This document shows, piece by piece, positions 44,520 through 53,020 of a DNA stretch of 64,000 nt; the stretch's first letter is position 1; each line of letters opens with the position of its first letter. The DNA comes from Vreelandella sp031769195. GTDB taxonomy: Bacteria > Pseudomonadota > Gammaproteobacteria > Pseudomonadales > Halomonadaceae. The notes beneath the pieces are model-generated. The model did no database searches. It was given only the letters and a program-made list of their open reading frames with translations, and was not told where the DNA came from. The DNA is taken from the NCBI RefSeq assembly GCF_031769195.1, contig NZ_JAVHNP010000004.1, positions 496,001 through 560,000 on the forward strand, written 5' to 3'. Made by a program: the position numbers and the translations under genes.

Positions 44520-45173
44520 ATGCTAGTCACCCCGACCCTACTGCTGGCCGGATGTGAACGTACGCTCAATGCTCTGCTTGCCCGCGACCCAGCCGCACCC
44601 AAGCGGTTGGCGGCGCTGGCGGGCAGCCGCCTGCTGGTGCGCCTTGAGAAACCCCATTTAGCACTTTTGCTGTGCTTCCACGCGACGGGCATCGACCTAC
44701 AGCATGGCGATGAGGTGGAAGAGACAGACGTCGATGCGGTGGTAGAGCTAACCCCTGATACGCTTTCCGAATGGCTTAGCGGTGCCTCCATTGAGCGGCT
44801 AATGTTTGACGGCAAGCTAGCGGTGCGTGGCCGTATTCACCTGTTAGAAGCCACCCGCGACCTGCTCTTTGACTTGGATATCGACTGGGAAGGTGAGCTG
44901 GCGCACTGGTTAGGTGACCTGCCTGCCCATTCACTGGCAGAAGGCATTCGGCGGGCTGCCCGATGGGGTCTGCGTGCTAAAGATGAGCTTTTTCAGGATG
45001 TATCAGAGTACGTGTTTGAAGAAGCCCGCTTACTGCCTGGCCGCCAGCAGCGGGACGTGCTCCGCGACCACCTGACAGAGCTTGAGATTGCCACCGACCG
45101 GTTGGAAGCACGGCTGAACCGCCTGCATAAGCGTTTAACCGCGGCGCAGCCAACGCCTAAGGAGCAGCGCTGA
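44520..45173 (+). CDS. ubiJ: ubiquinone biosynthesis accessory factor UbiJ
   Basis: UbiJ is an SCP2-domain lipid-binding protein of the soluble Ubi complex that carries hydrophobic ubiquinone intermediates. The 217-residue product has an SCP2-like first half (LNALLARDPAAPKRLAAL, LTPDTLSEWLSGASIERLMF, GKLAVRGRIHLLEATRDLL) and a C-terminal coiled-coil-like region (LTELEIATDRLEARLNRLHK). The ATG at 44520 has GAGG five bases upstream; the open frame extends back into ubiE without homology. The stop overlaps the ubiB start by one base. Confidence 0.9.
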   Translation: MLVTPTLLLAGCERTLNALLARDPAAPKRLAALAGSRLLVRLEKPHLALLLCFHATGIDLQHGDEVEETDVDAVVELTPDTLSEWLSGASIERLMFDGKLAVRGRIHLLEATRDLLFDLDIDWEGELAHWLGDLPAHSLAEGIRRAARWGLRAKDELFQDVSEYVFEEARLLPGRQQRDVLRDHLTELEIATDRLEARLNRLHKRLTAAQPTPKEQR

Positions 45174-46795
45174 TGAGCCTGCGGCTGTTTAAAATTGTCT
45201 GGGTAGTGACTCGGCACCGTTTAGACACCCTCATACCCGCTGAGCGCCTGCCGCTGTGGATGCGTCTCTTGCTGCGTTTTTCACCGCTTAAGCTTGTGCC
45301 AGTGGGTGAACGCAGCCGAGGCGAACGCCTGCGCCTAGCCCTTGAAGCGCTGGGGCCCATTTTTATTAAATTTGGCCAGATGCTCTCTACCCGTCGCGAC
45401 TTGCTGCCCGAAGATATCGCCGACGAGCTTAAACGCCTGCAAGACCAAGTGCCGCCCTTCCCCGGCGAGCTGGCCGCCGCCCGGGTCGAAAAAGAGCTGG
45501 AGATGTCGCTTCAAGCGGCGTTTGCCACTTTTGATCAGGTGCCGCTAGCGTCAGCCTCCATTGCCCAGGTGCACGCTGCCACCCTGCATAGCGGTGAGGA
45601 TGTAGTGGTCAAAATCATCCGCCCCGGCATTGACCGCATTATGCGCCAGGACATGGGCTTGATGTATCAGGTCGCCAAGCTGCTGGCCAAGGTGCCTGAA
45701 GCCAAGCGCTTGCGCCCTGTGGAAGTCATTCGTGATTACGAAGCCACGCTGTTTGATGAGCTGGACCTGTACAAAGAAGCCGCCAACACCTCCCAGCTCA
45801 AGCGTAACTTTAAGGACTCGCCGCTGCTGTTTGTGCCCACTATTTACTGGCCTTACACCCGACGCCACGTCATGGTGCAAGAGCGAATTCGCGGCGTGCC
45901 AGTGGCCGATTTAGACACCCTTATCGCCCGCGGTACCAACTTGAAAAAGCTCGCCGAGCGCGGTGTGGAAATTTTCTTCACGCAGGTATTTCGCGATAAC
46001 TTTTTCCACGCGGACATGCACCCTGGCAACATCTTCGTGAATTGCGACGACCCAGACGACCCGCAATATATCGCGATTGACTGCGGCATTGTGGGTAGCC
46101 TAACGCGGGAAGATCAGGACTACTTGGCCCGTAACCTGTTGGCGTTCTTCCACCAGGATTACTACGAGGTCGCGGCGCTGCATATTGAATCGGGCTGGGT
46201 GGGTGAAAATACCCGCGCCAATGAGTTTGCCGCCGCTATCCGCACAGTTTGCGAGCCAATTCTAGAAAAACCACTGAAAGACATTTCGTTTGGGCAGGTG
46301 CTACTAGGGCTTTTTCAGACCGCACGGCGTTTTAACATGGAAGTACAGCCCCAACTGGTGCTGCTGCAGAAAACGCTGCTTAATATTGAAGGCCTTGGCC
46401 GCCAGCTTTATCCAGAGCTGGACCTATGGAGCACCGCCAAGCCCTATTTAGAGAAGTGGATGAAAGAGCGGGCAGGCATTGGTGGGCTGTGGGAGTCGCT
46501 AAAGCGCCAAGCGCCGGAGCTTTCACACCAGTTGCCTGAGCTACCGGTACTCGCTCATCAGGCGCTCAGCCGCATGGAGCATGAGCATCGTCAGCGCCAC
46601 CAGCAGGTCACGGCGATTAGCCAAATGCGCCGCCAGCTAAGCCAGCAAGGTAAGCGCCAGCACCGGCTGCGCATTGGCTTGGCGCTGGTCGCCATTGCAC
46701 TGGCTTGGCAGCCGCTCAGCGCCTGGGCGGCGACCCAAGACTGGCCGATCCTGGCTGCCGCGGGCGTCGGTTTAGTGCTCCTGCTGTGGCACTAA
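45173..46795 (+). CDS. ubiB: ubiquinone biosynthesis regulatory kinase-like ATPase UbiB
   Basis: UbiB is an atypical kinase-like (ADCK) membrane ATPase that helps extract ubiquinone precursors from the membrane. The 540-residue protein has the family KxGQ motif in FIKFGQMLSTRRDLLP, the Ala-rich loop ASIAQVHAAT, the invariant Lys in VVVKIIRPG, the catalytic-loop NFFHADMHPGNIF and the metal-binding IDCGIVG (in place of DFG), and two C-terminal membrane helices. Length approximates E. coli UbiB (546). AAGGAG precedes the start. Confidence 0.97.
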   Translation: MSLRLFKIVWVVTRHRLDTLIPAERLPLWMRLLLRFSPLKLVPVGERSRGERLRLALEALGPIFIKFGQMLSTRRDLLPEDIADELKRLQDQVPPFPGELAAARVEKELEMSLQAAFATFDQVPLASASIAQVHAATLHSGEDVVVKIIRPGIDRIMRQDMGLMYQVAKLLAKVPEAKRLRPVEVIRDYEATLFDELDLYKEAANTSQLKRNFKDSPLLFVPTIYWPYTRRHVMVQERIRGVPVADLDTLIARGTNLKKLAERGVEIFFTQVFRDNFFHADMHPGNIFVNCDDPDDPQYIAIDCGIVGSLTREDQDYLARNLLAFFHQDYYEVAALHIESGWVGENTRANEFAAAIRTVCEPILEKPLKDISFGQVLLGLFQTARRFNMEVQPQLVLLQKTLLNIEGLGRQLYPELDLWSTAKPYLEKWMKERAGIGGLWESLKRQAPELSHQLPELPVLAHQALSRMEHEHRQRHQQVTAISQMRRQLSQQGKRQHRLRIGLALVAIALAWQPLSAWAATQDWPILAAAGVGLVLLLWH

Positions 46796-46857
46796 CGTCA
46801 CCGCTTGTCCCGTTATCCCTTGACGAAACAACGCCGCCGATTGATAAAGAGAACACC

Positions 46858-47211
46858 ATGACCGACGTTACCCAAGCTCCCGTATTAGACGCCCTTGCTG
46901 AGGTTTTAAAGCAGCGGCGCCATGCCAATCCAGAAGATTCTTATGTTGCCTCCTTGCATCATAAGGGATTGAACAAGATACTCGAAAAAGTAGGTGAAGA
47001 AGCCACCGAGACCCTGCTTGCTGCCAAGGATGCAGAGCACGGCAGCGAACAGGACCGTGAAGCGTTGATCGCTGAAACGGCCGACCTGTGGTTTCATAGC
47101 CTCGTGATGTTGTCGCACCTGGATCTTGACCACCAGCGGGTACTTAATGAGCTCGCCCGGCGGTTTGGTATTTCTGGCCACGACGAAAAAGCGTCCCGAC
47201 CACAACGTTAA
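46858..47211 (+). CDS. hisE: phosphoribosyl-ATP pyrophosphatase
   Basis: HisE removes pyrophosphate from phosphoribosyl-ATP, step two of histidine synthesis. The 117-residue protein is an all-alpha NTP pyrophosphatase with the metal-binding pattern KVGEEATETLLAAKD and EQDREALIAETADLWFHSLVML. It stands alone: the HisI cyclohydrolase that usually precedes it in the Pseudomonas ubiB-hisI-hisE-tat order is not here, and ubiB ends 62 bases upstream. A start at ATG 46858 gives the conserved N-terminus. Confidence 0.95.
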   Translation: MTDVTQAPVLDALAEVLKQRRHANPEDSYVASLHHKGLNKILEKVGEEATETLLAAKDAEHGSEQDREALIAETADLWFHSLVMLSHLDLDHQRVLNELARRFGISGHDEKASRPQR

Positions 47212-47235
47212 ACCCGCATCGATGAGGAAATGCAT

Positions 47236-47520
47236 ATGTTAGGTGGTATCAGTATTTGGCAGTTGCTGATTGTTCTGGGCATTATCATCCTGATTTTCGG
47301 CACCAAGAAACTGCGCAATGTGGGCACCGACTTAGGCGGTGCGGTCAAAGGCTTTAAGAAAGCCATGCATGAAGAGGAAAAAGAGGGCGACAAAAAAGAC
47401 GCCGATCAGCCTCAGGCCAAGGTTAGCCACGAAGACGTGGGCAACACCTATGACGTTCAGGCAGAAGAGAAGCGCGCCGCTGACGCTCACACCGCAGACC
47501 GCAACGAAGAGCGCAAATAA
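47236..47520 (+). CDS. tatA: Sec-independent protein translocase TatA
   Basis: TatA forms the oligomeric pore element of the Tat pathway for folded proteins. The 94-residue protein has an N-terminal membrane helix (ISIWQLLIVLGIIILIF), the hinge FGTKKLRNVGTDLGGAVKGF and an acidic, Lys/Glu-rich tail. The ATG at 47236 is preferred over the ATG at 47230, because GAGG is eight bases from the former but only two from the latter. First of tatABC. Confidence 0.95.
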   Translation: MLGGISIWQLLIVLGIIILIFGTKKLRNVGTDLGGAVKGFKKAMHEEEKEGDKKDADQPQAKVSHEDVGNTYDVQAEEKRAADAHTADRNEERK

Positions 47521-47523
47521 CCC

Positions 47524-47955
47524 ATGCTGGATATCGGCTTTCTTGAACTCATGCTCATTGGCATCGTTGCACTTCTTGTGCTCGGCCCAGAGCGCCTGCC
47601 CAAGGCAGCACGTACCACCGGGTTATGGATCGGCAAGATCAAGCGTACGGTATCCGGCATGCAGCGTGAGATCAGCGCCCAACTGGAAGCAGAAGAGCTG
47701 CGCCAAAAGCTTAACGAGCAGCAGCAGAAGCTCGACGACAGCTTGAAGAAAGCAAAGCAGGAGGTCGAGAGCATTACCGATACGCCCTCTTCTCCTCGTT
47801 CGGCCAAGGCGGATACTCAGGACGCCACCGAACAGCGGGTGGCCAACGCCAGCGCACGGCTTGACGACGCGCTTCAAACCGTTCGTGAAGATGCCCCAGC
47901 ATCCTCTCCAGCGCCTTCCGACAAAGCCGAACAAAAGGATAGCAACCACCAATGA
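47524..47955 (+). CDS. tatB: Sec-independent protein translocase TatB
   Basis: TatB is the twin-arginine signal receptor partner of TatC. The 143-residue protein starts MLDIGFLELMLIGIVALLVL with the conserved Glu in the helix, then GPERLPKAARTTGLWIGKIK, and a long charged, coiled-coil-like C-terminus (EELRQKLNEQQQKLDDSLKK). It lies three bases after tatA, and its stop overlaps the tatC ATG (ATGA). Confidence 0.95.
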   Translation: MLDIGFLELMLIGIVALLVLGPERLPKAARTTGLWIGKIKRTVSGMQREISAQLEAEELRQKLNEQQQKLDDSLKKAKQEVESITDTPSSPRSAKADTQDATEQRVANASARLDDALQTVREDAPASSPAPSDKAEQKDSNHQ

Positions 47956-48734
47956 GTATGTCTGGCGATTCCCAGGAGCCGCACAACGACCAAAGCCAAG
48001 CGCCTCTCATTGAGCACCTCATCGAACTGCGTTCGCGCTTAATGAAGGCGGTGGTGGTTATCTTGGTGGTTTTTCTGGGGCTTTACGCGTTTGCAAACGA
48101 CATCTATACCTTTGTCGCAGAGCCGCTAATGGCGCTGCTGCCCGAAGGCTCACAGATGATCGCCACCGAGGTCGCATCACCGTTTTTAGCGCCGTTTAAG
48201 CTCACCCTGGTGGTGGCTGTCTTTATTGCCATCCCGTTTGTGCTTCATCAGGCGTGGGCGTTTGTCGCGCCGGGACTCTACGACAACGAGAAGATGCTGG
48301 CGATTCCTATTTTGGTTTCCAGCGTCGGGCTATTTTATGCCGGTGCAGCATTTGCCTACTACGTTGTCTTTCCGCTGCTGTTTGAGTTCTTTACGCAAAC
48401 CGGGCCGGAAAACGTCGCGGTCATGACCGATATCAATCAGTACCTCAATTTTGTACTGAAGCTGTTCTTCGCGTTTGGGGTAGCGTTTGAAATTCCTATC
48501 GCGACGTTTCTGTTGATCTTGTCCGGTGCGACCACTGTCGAAAGCCTCTCCAAAAAGCGCCCATACATCATTCTTGGCTGCTTTGTGATCGGGATGCTGC
48601 TGACACCACCAGACGTGATTTCCCAAAGCCTGCTGGCAATCCCAATGTACCTACTTTATGAAGTAGGGCTGTTGTTTGGTCGTTTAGTACGCAAACGTCG
48701 TGCGGAAAACGATACGGAAGAGCAAGAGTCGTAG
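47952..48734 (+). CDS. tatC: Sec-independent protein translocase TatC
   Basis: TatC is the multi-span core that recognises twin-arginine signals. The 260-residue protein has the N-terminal PLIEHLIELRSRLMKAVVVI with the conserved Glu/Arg, about six membrane helices, FVAPGLYDNEK, and YLNFVLKLFFAFGVAFEIP, with the conserved TPPDVISQSLLAIPMYLLYE near the end. It ends the tatABC unit and is followed by a strong terminator. Confidence 0.97.
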   Translation: MSMSGDSQEPHNDQSQAPLIEHLIELRSRLMKAVVVILVVFLGLYAFANDIYTFVAEPLMALLPEGSQMIATEVASPFLAPFKLTLVVAVFIAIPFVLHQAWAFVAPGLYDNEKMLAIPILVSSVGLFYAGAAFAYYVVFPLLFEFFTQTGPENVAVMTDINQYLNFVLKLFFAFGVAFEIPIATFLLILSGATTVESLSKKRPYIILGCFVIGMLLTPPDVISQSLLAIPMYLLYEVGLLFGRLVRKRRAENDTEEQES

Positions 48735-48752
48735 CGCTCGCGAAGGTTTATT

Positions 48753-48791
48753 AAAAAGCCTCTGTCATCCCACGATGACAGAGGCTTTTTT
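48753..48791. terminator. bidirectional terminator between tatC and elbB
   Basis: AAAAAGCCTCTGTCAT and ATGACAGAGGCTTTTT are exact inverted copies (16 bases, loop of six) with A- and T-runs at both ends, between two convergent genes. Confidence 0.9.
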
Positions 48792-48818
48792 CCCTACTGA
48801 TAGTGGCTGCGCTATCGC

Positions 48819-49478
48819 TCAGCCCATCATTTCATCAATGCGGTCTACCAGCTTAAAAATACCGGTCGCGGCTTCGCTAATGCGTGTAGCGAGCATATAC
48901 GCAGGCGTTGTGACCACACGGTGTTCGTGATCCACGACAATATCTTCCACCCCGCAGCTGCGGTGTAGGCCACCCATGGCGCTAATCGCACCAGACACGC
49001 CCGGATCATGGCCGATAGTGACGGAAATACCATCCCCTAACAGGCGCGGCACCATCACCGGGGCAATGCACATGAGACCAATCGGCTTGGCCTCTTCTTT
49101 AAAGCCTGCCAATGCCTCTTTGACGCTCTCCAGCACCTGCATGCTGTCGCTCTTCATGGCGAAATCAGAAAGATTTTTGGCCACTCCAAAACCGCCTGGC
49201 ACAATCACCGCATCAAAGTCATCGGAATCCAGTTCGGTAATCGGGCTAATATCGCCACGTGCCAAGCGAGCCGACTCTTGAAGCACGTTGCGGGTTTCCC
49301 CTTCTACCGGCGTTTGATCCAGATGATTAATCACATGGTGCTGCGCCACGTCGGGGGCAAAGCAGCGATAACCGATCCCTAACTGATCCAAGCGAAGCAG
49401 CGTCAGAGTAGTCTCGTAAATCTCCGAGCCATCAAACACGCCACAACCTGCCAATACGACTGCTACCTGCTTCGTCAT
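48819..49478 (-). CDS. elbB: glyoxalase III-like DJ-1/PfpI family protein ElbB
   Basis: The 219-residue protein matches E. coli ElbB (217 residues), a DJ-1/PfpI-superfamily protein with reported glyoxalase III activity and an unclear link to isoprenoid synthesis. It shows VAVVLAGCGVFDGSEIYE, VPGGFGVAKNLSDFA, the nucleophile-elbow Cys in PIGLMCIAPVMVP, and TIGHDPGVSGAISAMGG. The ATG at 49478 follows AAGGAG by six bases; the TTG six codons upstream would overlap that site. Confidence 0.93.
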   Translation of the reverse strand: MTKQVAVVLAGCGVFDGSEIYETTLTLLRLDQLGIGYRCFAPDVAQHHVINHLDQTPVEGETRNVLQESARLARGDISPITELDSDDFDAVIVPGGFGVAKNLSDFAMKSDSMQVLESVKEALAGFKEEAKPIGLMCIAPVMVPRLLGDGISVTIGHDPGVSGAISAMGGLHRSCGVEDIVVDHEHRVVTTPAYMLATRISEAATGIFKLVDRIDEMMG

Positions 49479-49638
49479 GCCTATCTCCTTGTCCAAGCCA
49501 TCCGTGAGGCTGAATGGCTCACTTTAGTCAGTCTCTATCGCTGCCACAAGGCGGCTTTCGCTGCATGGCATGACTGATATACTCACACTAAGCCCTGATT
49601 CACGGGGCAGCCATGATGCGATTGTCTGGAGATAGCCG

Positions 49639-50646
49639 TTGAATACCTCAAGCCCACGCCATTTCCCTGCCACCCGAATGCGCCGTATGCGCCGGGATGA
49701 CTTCTCTCGCCGCTTAATGCAGGAGTCCACGCTTACACCCAGCGACTTGATTCTGCCGGTGTTTGTTTTAGAAGGTGAAAATCAGCGCGAAGCAGTCGCC
49801 TCCATGCCTGGCGTTGAGCGCCTCTCGATTGACCTGTTGATTGAGCAGGCCCGCGAAGCCTATGCGCTGGGCATTCCCGCCCTGGCGTTGTTCCCGGTTA
49901 TCGGCCCTGAGCAGAAGAGCGAGCTGGCTGAAGAGGCCTATAACGCCAGCGGCTTGGTACAGCGCAGCGTGCGCGCCCTTAAAGAGGCGCTGCCAGAGCT
50001 AGGCATCATTACCGATGTGGCGTTAGACCCCTACACCAGCCACGGCCAGGATGGCATTCTGGATCAGCACGGCTACGTACAGAATGACCGCACGGTAGAT
50101 ACGCTGCTCAAGCAGGCACTTTCTCATGCTGAAGCAGGCGCGGATGTGGTGGCCCCCTCGGATATGATGGACGGCCGTATTGGCGCCATTCGCCAAGTGC
50201 TAGAACAGGAGCATCTGCATAACGTGCGTATTATGGCCTATAGCGCCAAGTACGCTTCCCACTATTATGGCCCCTTCCGCGATGCGGTCGGCTCGGCGGC
50301 CAATCTGGGTAAAGCGGATAAGCGCACCTACCAGATGGACCCCGCCAACAGCGATGAAGCGCTTCACGAAGTCGCGATGGATATCGCCGAAGGTGCTGAT
50401 ATGGTGATGGTGAAGCCGGGCATGCCCTATCTGGACGTGGTTCGCCGTGTGAAGAGCGAGCTGCAAGTGCCTACTTTTGCTTATCAGGTCAGCGGCGAGT
50501 ACGCCATGCACCGTGCGGCCTTCGATAACGGCTGGCTGCAGGCGGAACCGGTGATTTTGGAATCGCTGATGTGCTTTAAGCGCGCTGGCGCGGACGGCAT
50601 TTTGACCTACTTTGCCCTGGAGGCCGCACGCCTACTGCAGCGCTGA
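49639..50646 (+). CDS. hemB: delta-aminolevulinic acid dehydratase (porphobilinogen synthase)
   Basis: HemB joins two 5-aminolevulinates into porphobilinogen. The 335-residue protein has the Schiff-base lysines in RIMAYSAKYASHYYGPFRDA and DMVMVKPGMPYLDVV. The metal site reads DVALDPYTSHGQDGI, with Asp in place of the three cysteines, the magnesium-type active site known from Pseudomonas aeruginosa rather than the zinc type of E. coli. The start is TTG at 49639 with GGAG seven bases upstream; an N-terminal RRMRRDDFSRRL matches the family. Confidence 0.96.
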   Translation: MNTSSPRHFPATRMRRMRRDDFSRRLMQESTLTPSDLILPVFVLEGENQREAVASMPGVERLSIDLLIEQAREAYALGIPALALFPVIGPEQKSELAEEAYNASGLVQRSVRALKEALPELGIITDVALDPYTSHGQDGILDQHGYVQNDRTVDTLLKQALSHAEAGADVVAPSDMMDGRIGAIRQVLEQEHLHNVRIMAYSAKYASHYYGPFRDAVGSAANLGKADKRTYQMDPANSDEALHEVAMDIAEGADMVMVKPGMPYLDVVRRVKSELQVPTFAYQVSGEYAMHRAAFDNGWLQAEPVILESLMCFKRAGADGILTYFALEAARLLQR

Positions 50647-50663
50647 ACGCCCTTTATGCCATT

Positions 50664-50698
50664 AAGATGACAACCGAGTGACACCCGTTTGTCATCTT
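50664..50698. promoter_or_regulatory. inverted repeat with Pho-box-like half-sites between hemB and ppk
   Basis: AAGATGACAA (50664-50673) and TTGTCATCTT (50689-50698) are perfect inverted copies. On the minus strand TTGTCAT and GTGTCAC lie in direct repeat 11 bases apart, the spacing of PhoB half-sites. It could be a PhoB site for ppk, although in reversed orientation, or simply the hemB terminator. Confidence 0.4.
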
Positions 50699-50768
50699 TC
50701 CCCCGCATACTGCTTTAATGAACGTTATAAAGCTATGATGGGCCAGTACCACTACTGCGGGGGCAACC

Positions 50769-52976
50769 ATGGACGACAACGCAACAGATTCAGCGTCGAC
50801 ACTCTCGTCGACGTCACCGCCCAATGAGACGTCAAGCAGCGACATTGATATCGTGCCACTGCGTATTAACCGCACGCCCACCGGGGTTCAAGCGAAAGAG
50901 TCGCAAACAGAAGCAGACCTGGACGACCCCCAGCTCTACTTTAACCGCGAGCTCTCTCACCTGCAGTTCAATATTCGCGTGCTTGAGCAAGCCTTAGACG
51001 ATGCACACCCGCTGCTCAATCGGCTGATGTTCCTGCTTATTTTCTCATCCAACATGGATGAGTTTTTCGAAATTCGCGTGGCAGGATTAAAGCATCAGAT
51101 GGCTCTGGGCGACGACACCACCGCTGCTGACGGCCGCTTGCCGAAAGCCGTGCTGGCCGAGATCTCGGACGTCGCTCACAGGCAAATTTCCCGCCAGTAC
51201 GAGATCCTCAACGATACGCTGCTACCCGCACTAGAAGCTCAAGGGCTGCGCTTTCGCCGTCGCGACCAGTGGAACGACGAGCAAAAAGCCTGGGTGCGCG
51301 ACTTCTTCGATAACGAAATCATGCCGGTCATTAGCCCCATTGGCTTAGACCCTTCCCACCCGTTTCCACGTTTGGTGAATAAGAGCCTTAACTTTATTGT
51401 TGAGCTTGAAGGAAAAGACGCCTTTGGACGCGCAGGCGGTATGGCGATTCTTCCCGCCCCTCGCTCGCTGCCTCGCCTGATGGCACTGCCGAAAGAGCTG
51501 TGTGCCGATGGGTTTTCAGAGTACATTTTCCTATCGTCGATGATTCACGCTCACGCTGAAGAGCTGTTCCCCGGTATGCGCGTGCGCGGCTGTTATCAGT
51601 TCCGCCTCACCCGCAATGCCGACATGACCGTTGACCCTGAAGAGGTCTCTGACCTTGCCTCTGCGCTACGCGGTGAACTGCTGGCCCGGCGCTACGGCAG
51701 CGGCGTGCGTTTGGAAGTCGCCGATAACTGCCCAGATGACTTGACCAACTTTTTGCTTCGCCAGTTCGATCTGGAAAGCAGCGACCTTTACCGTGTCCAG
51801 GGGCCGGTTAACCTGACCCGCATGATGGCCGTGCTCGGCGATGTCGACCGCCCAGAGCTGCTCTACCGCCCGTTTGCCCCCAGCGTGCCCAAGGCACTGA
51901 AAGGGGGCAGCCTGTTTAGCGCCATCGCGAAAAACGATATTTTGCTGCACCATCCCTTCCAGTCCTTTTCACCCATTGAGGATTTACTGCGCGAAGCCGC
52001 CCGTGATCCAGACGTGCTGGCCATTAAGCAGACGCTTTACCGTACCGGCTCAGACTCCTCCATAGTCAGTGCGTTGGTAGACGCTGCCAGCCAGGGCAAA
52101 GAAGTCACCGTGGTCATCGAGCTACGCGCACGCTTTGACGAGGCGGATAACCTGCAGCTGGCGTCGCGCTTGCAAGAAGCCGGCGCGATCGTGATTTACG
52201 GCATCATGGCGTATAAAACCCACGCCAAAATGCTGCATATCGTCCGCCGTGAAAAGGGTGAATTGCGCCACTACGCGCACTTGGGCACCGGTAACTACCA
52301 CTCCAAAACTGCCAAGCTCTACACCGACTACAGCCTGCTCACCGCCAATAAAGCGCTGTGTGCTGATGTGCATAAAGTGTTCCAGCAGCTTTCTGGTATG
52401 GGCCGGGCGCGCAAGATTGATACGCTGCTGCATGCTCCCTTTACGCTGCACGAACGCCTCGTTGAAATGATTGACCGCGAGGCTCATGTCGCACGCAAAG
52501 GCAAACGCGGGCATATTATTATCAAGTGCAATTCGCTCACAGAGCCCAAGCTCATCAAGGCGCTGTATCGAGCCTCCCAGGCCGGGGTAGAGTGTGACTT
52601 GATTATTCGTGGTATGTGCTGCTTGAAGCCGGGCGTACCGGGTGTCTCGGAGAATATTCGCGTCCGCTCAATTATTGGCCGCTTTCTTGAGCACACGCGG
52701 GTGTTTCACTTCCACAATGACGGCAAGCCGGAAATCTGGTGCTCTAGCGCTGATTTTATGTCGCGCAACATGTTCCACCGGGTAGAAACCTGCTTCCCGC
52801 TGCTGGATAAAAAGCTCGCTACTCGGGTTCGCAAAGACCTGGAGACTTATTTAGTCGATAACTGCCAGAGCTGGCTACTGCAAAGCGATGGCAGCTATGA
52901 GCTACAGGACCCTGGTAACGGCGATGCCATTAGCGCTCAGGAAACGCTGCTATACGCCTACGCGTCTAAGACCTAA
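50769..52976 (+). CDS. ppk: polyphosphate kinase 1
   Basis: Ppk1 makes inorganic polyphosphate from ATP. The 735-residue protein has an acidic, low-complexity N-terminal extension of about 45 residues, the conserved YFNRELSHLQFNIRVLEQA and FSSNMDEFFEIRVAGLK, and the active-site pair of histidines in YKTHAKMLHIVRR and HYAHLGTGNYHSKTAKLYTDYS (core AHLGTGNYH), equivalent to E. coli His435 and His454. Length exceeds E. coli Ppk (688) mainly by the extension. GGGGG precedes the ATG. Confidence 0.96.
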   Translation: MDDNATDSASTLSSTSPPNETSSSDIDIVPLRINRTPTGVQAKESQTEADLDDPQLYFNRELSHLQFNIRVLEQALDDAHPLLNRLMFLLIFSSNMDEFFEIRVAGLKHQMALGDDTTAADGRLPKAVLAEISDVAHRQISRQYEILNDTLLPALEAQGLRFRRRDQWNDEQKAWVRDFFDNEIMPVISPIGLDPSHPFPRLVNKSLNFIVELEGKDAFGRAGGMAILPAPRSLPRLMALPKELCADGFSEYIFLSSMIHAHAEELFPGMRVRGCYQFRLTRNADMTVDPEEVSDLASALRGELLARRYGSGVRLEVADNCPDDLTNFLLRQFDLESSDLYRVQGPVNLTRMMAVLGDVDRPELLYRPFAPSVPKALKGGSLFSAIAKNDILLHHPFQSFSPIEDLLREAARDPDVLAIKQTLYRTGSDSSIVSALVDAASQGKEVTVVIELRARFDEADNLQLASRLQEAGAIVIYGIMAYKTHAKMLHIVRREKGELRHYAHLGTGNYHSKTAKLYTDYSLLTANKALCADVHKVFQQLSGMGRARKIDTLLHAPFTLHERLVEMIDREAHVARKGKRGHIIIKCNSLTEPKLIKALYRASQAGVECDLIIRGMCCLKPGVPGVSENIRVRSIIGRFLEHTRVFHFHNDGKPEIWCSSADFMSRNMFHRVETCFPLLDKKLATRVRKDLETYLVDNCQSWLLQSDGSYELQDPGNGDAISAQETLLYAYASKT

Positions 52977-52983
52977 TAAACGT

Positions 52984-53006
52984 GCCCCGCTCTAGGGCAG
53001 CGGGGC
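52984..53006. terminator. hairpin between ppk and metE
   Basis: GCCCCGCT and AGCGGGGC form a perfect eight-base stem with a seven-base loop in the 44-base convergent gap; a short T-run (CTTTAAT) follows on the plus strand. Confidence 0.6.
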
Positions 53007-53020
53007 GCGTCTTTAATGCG

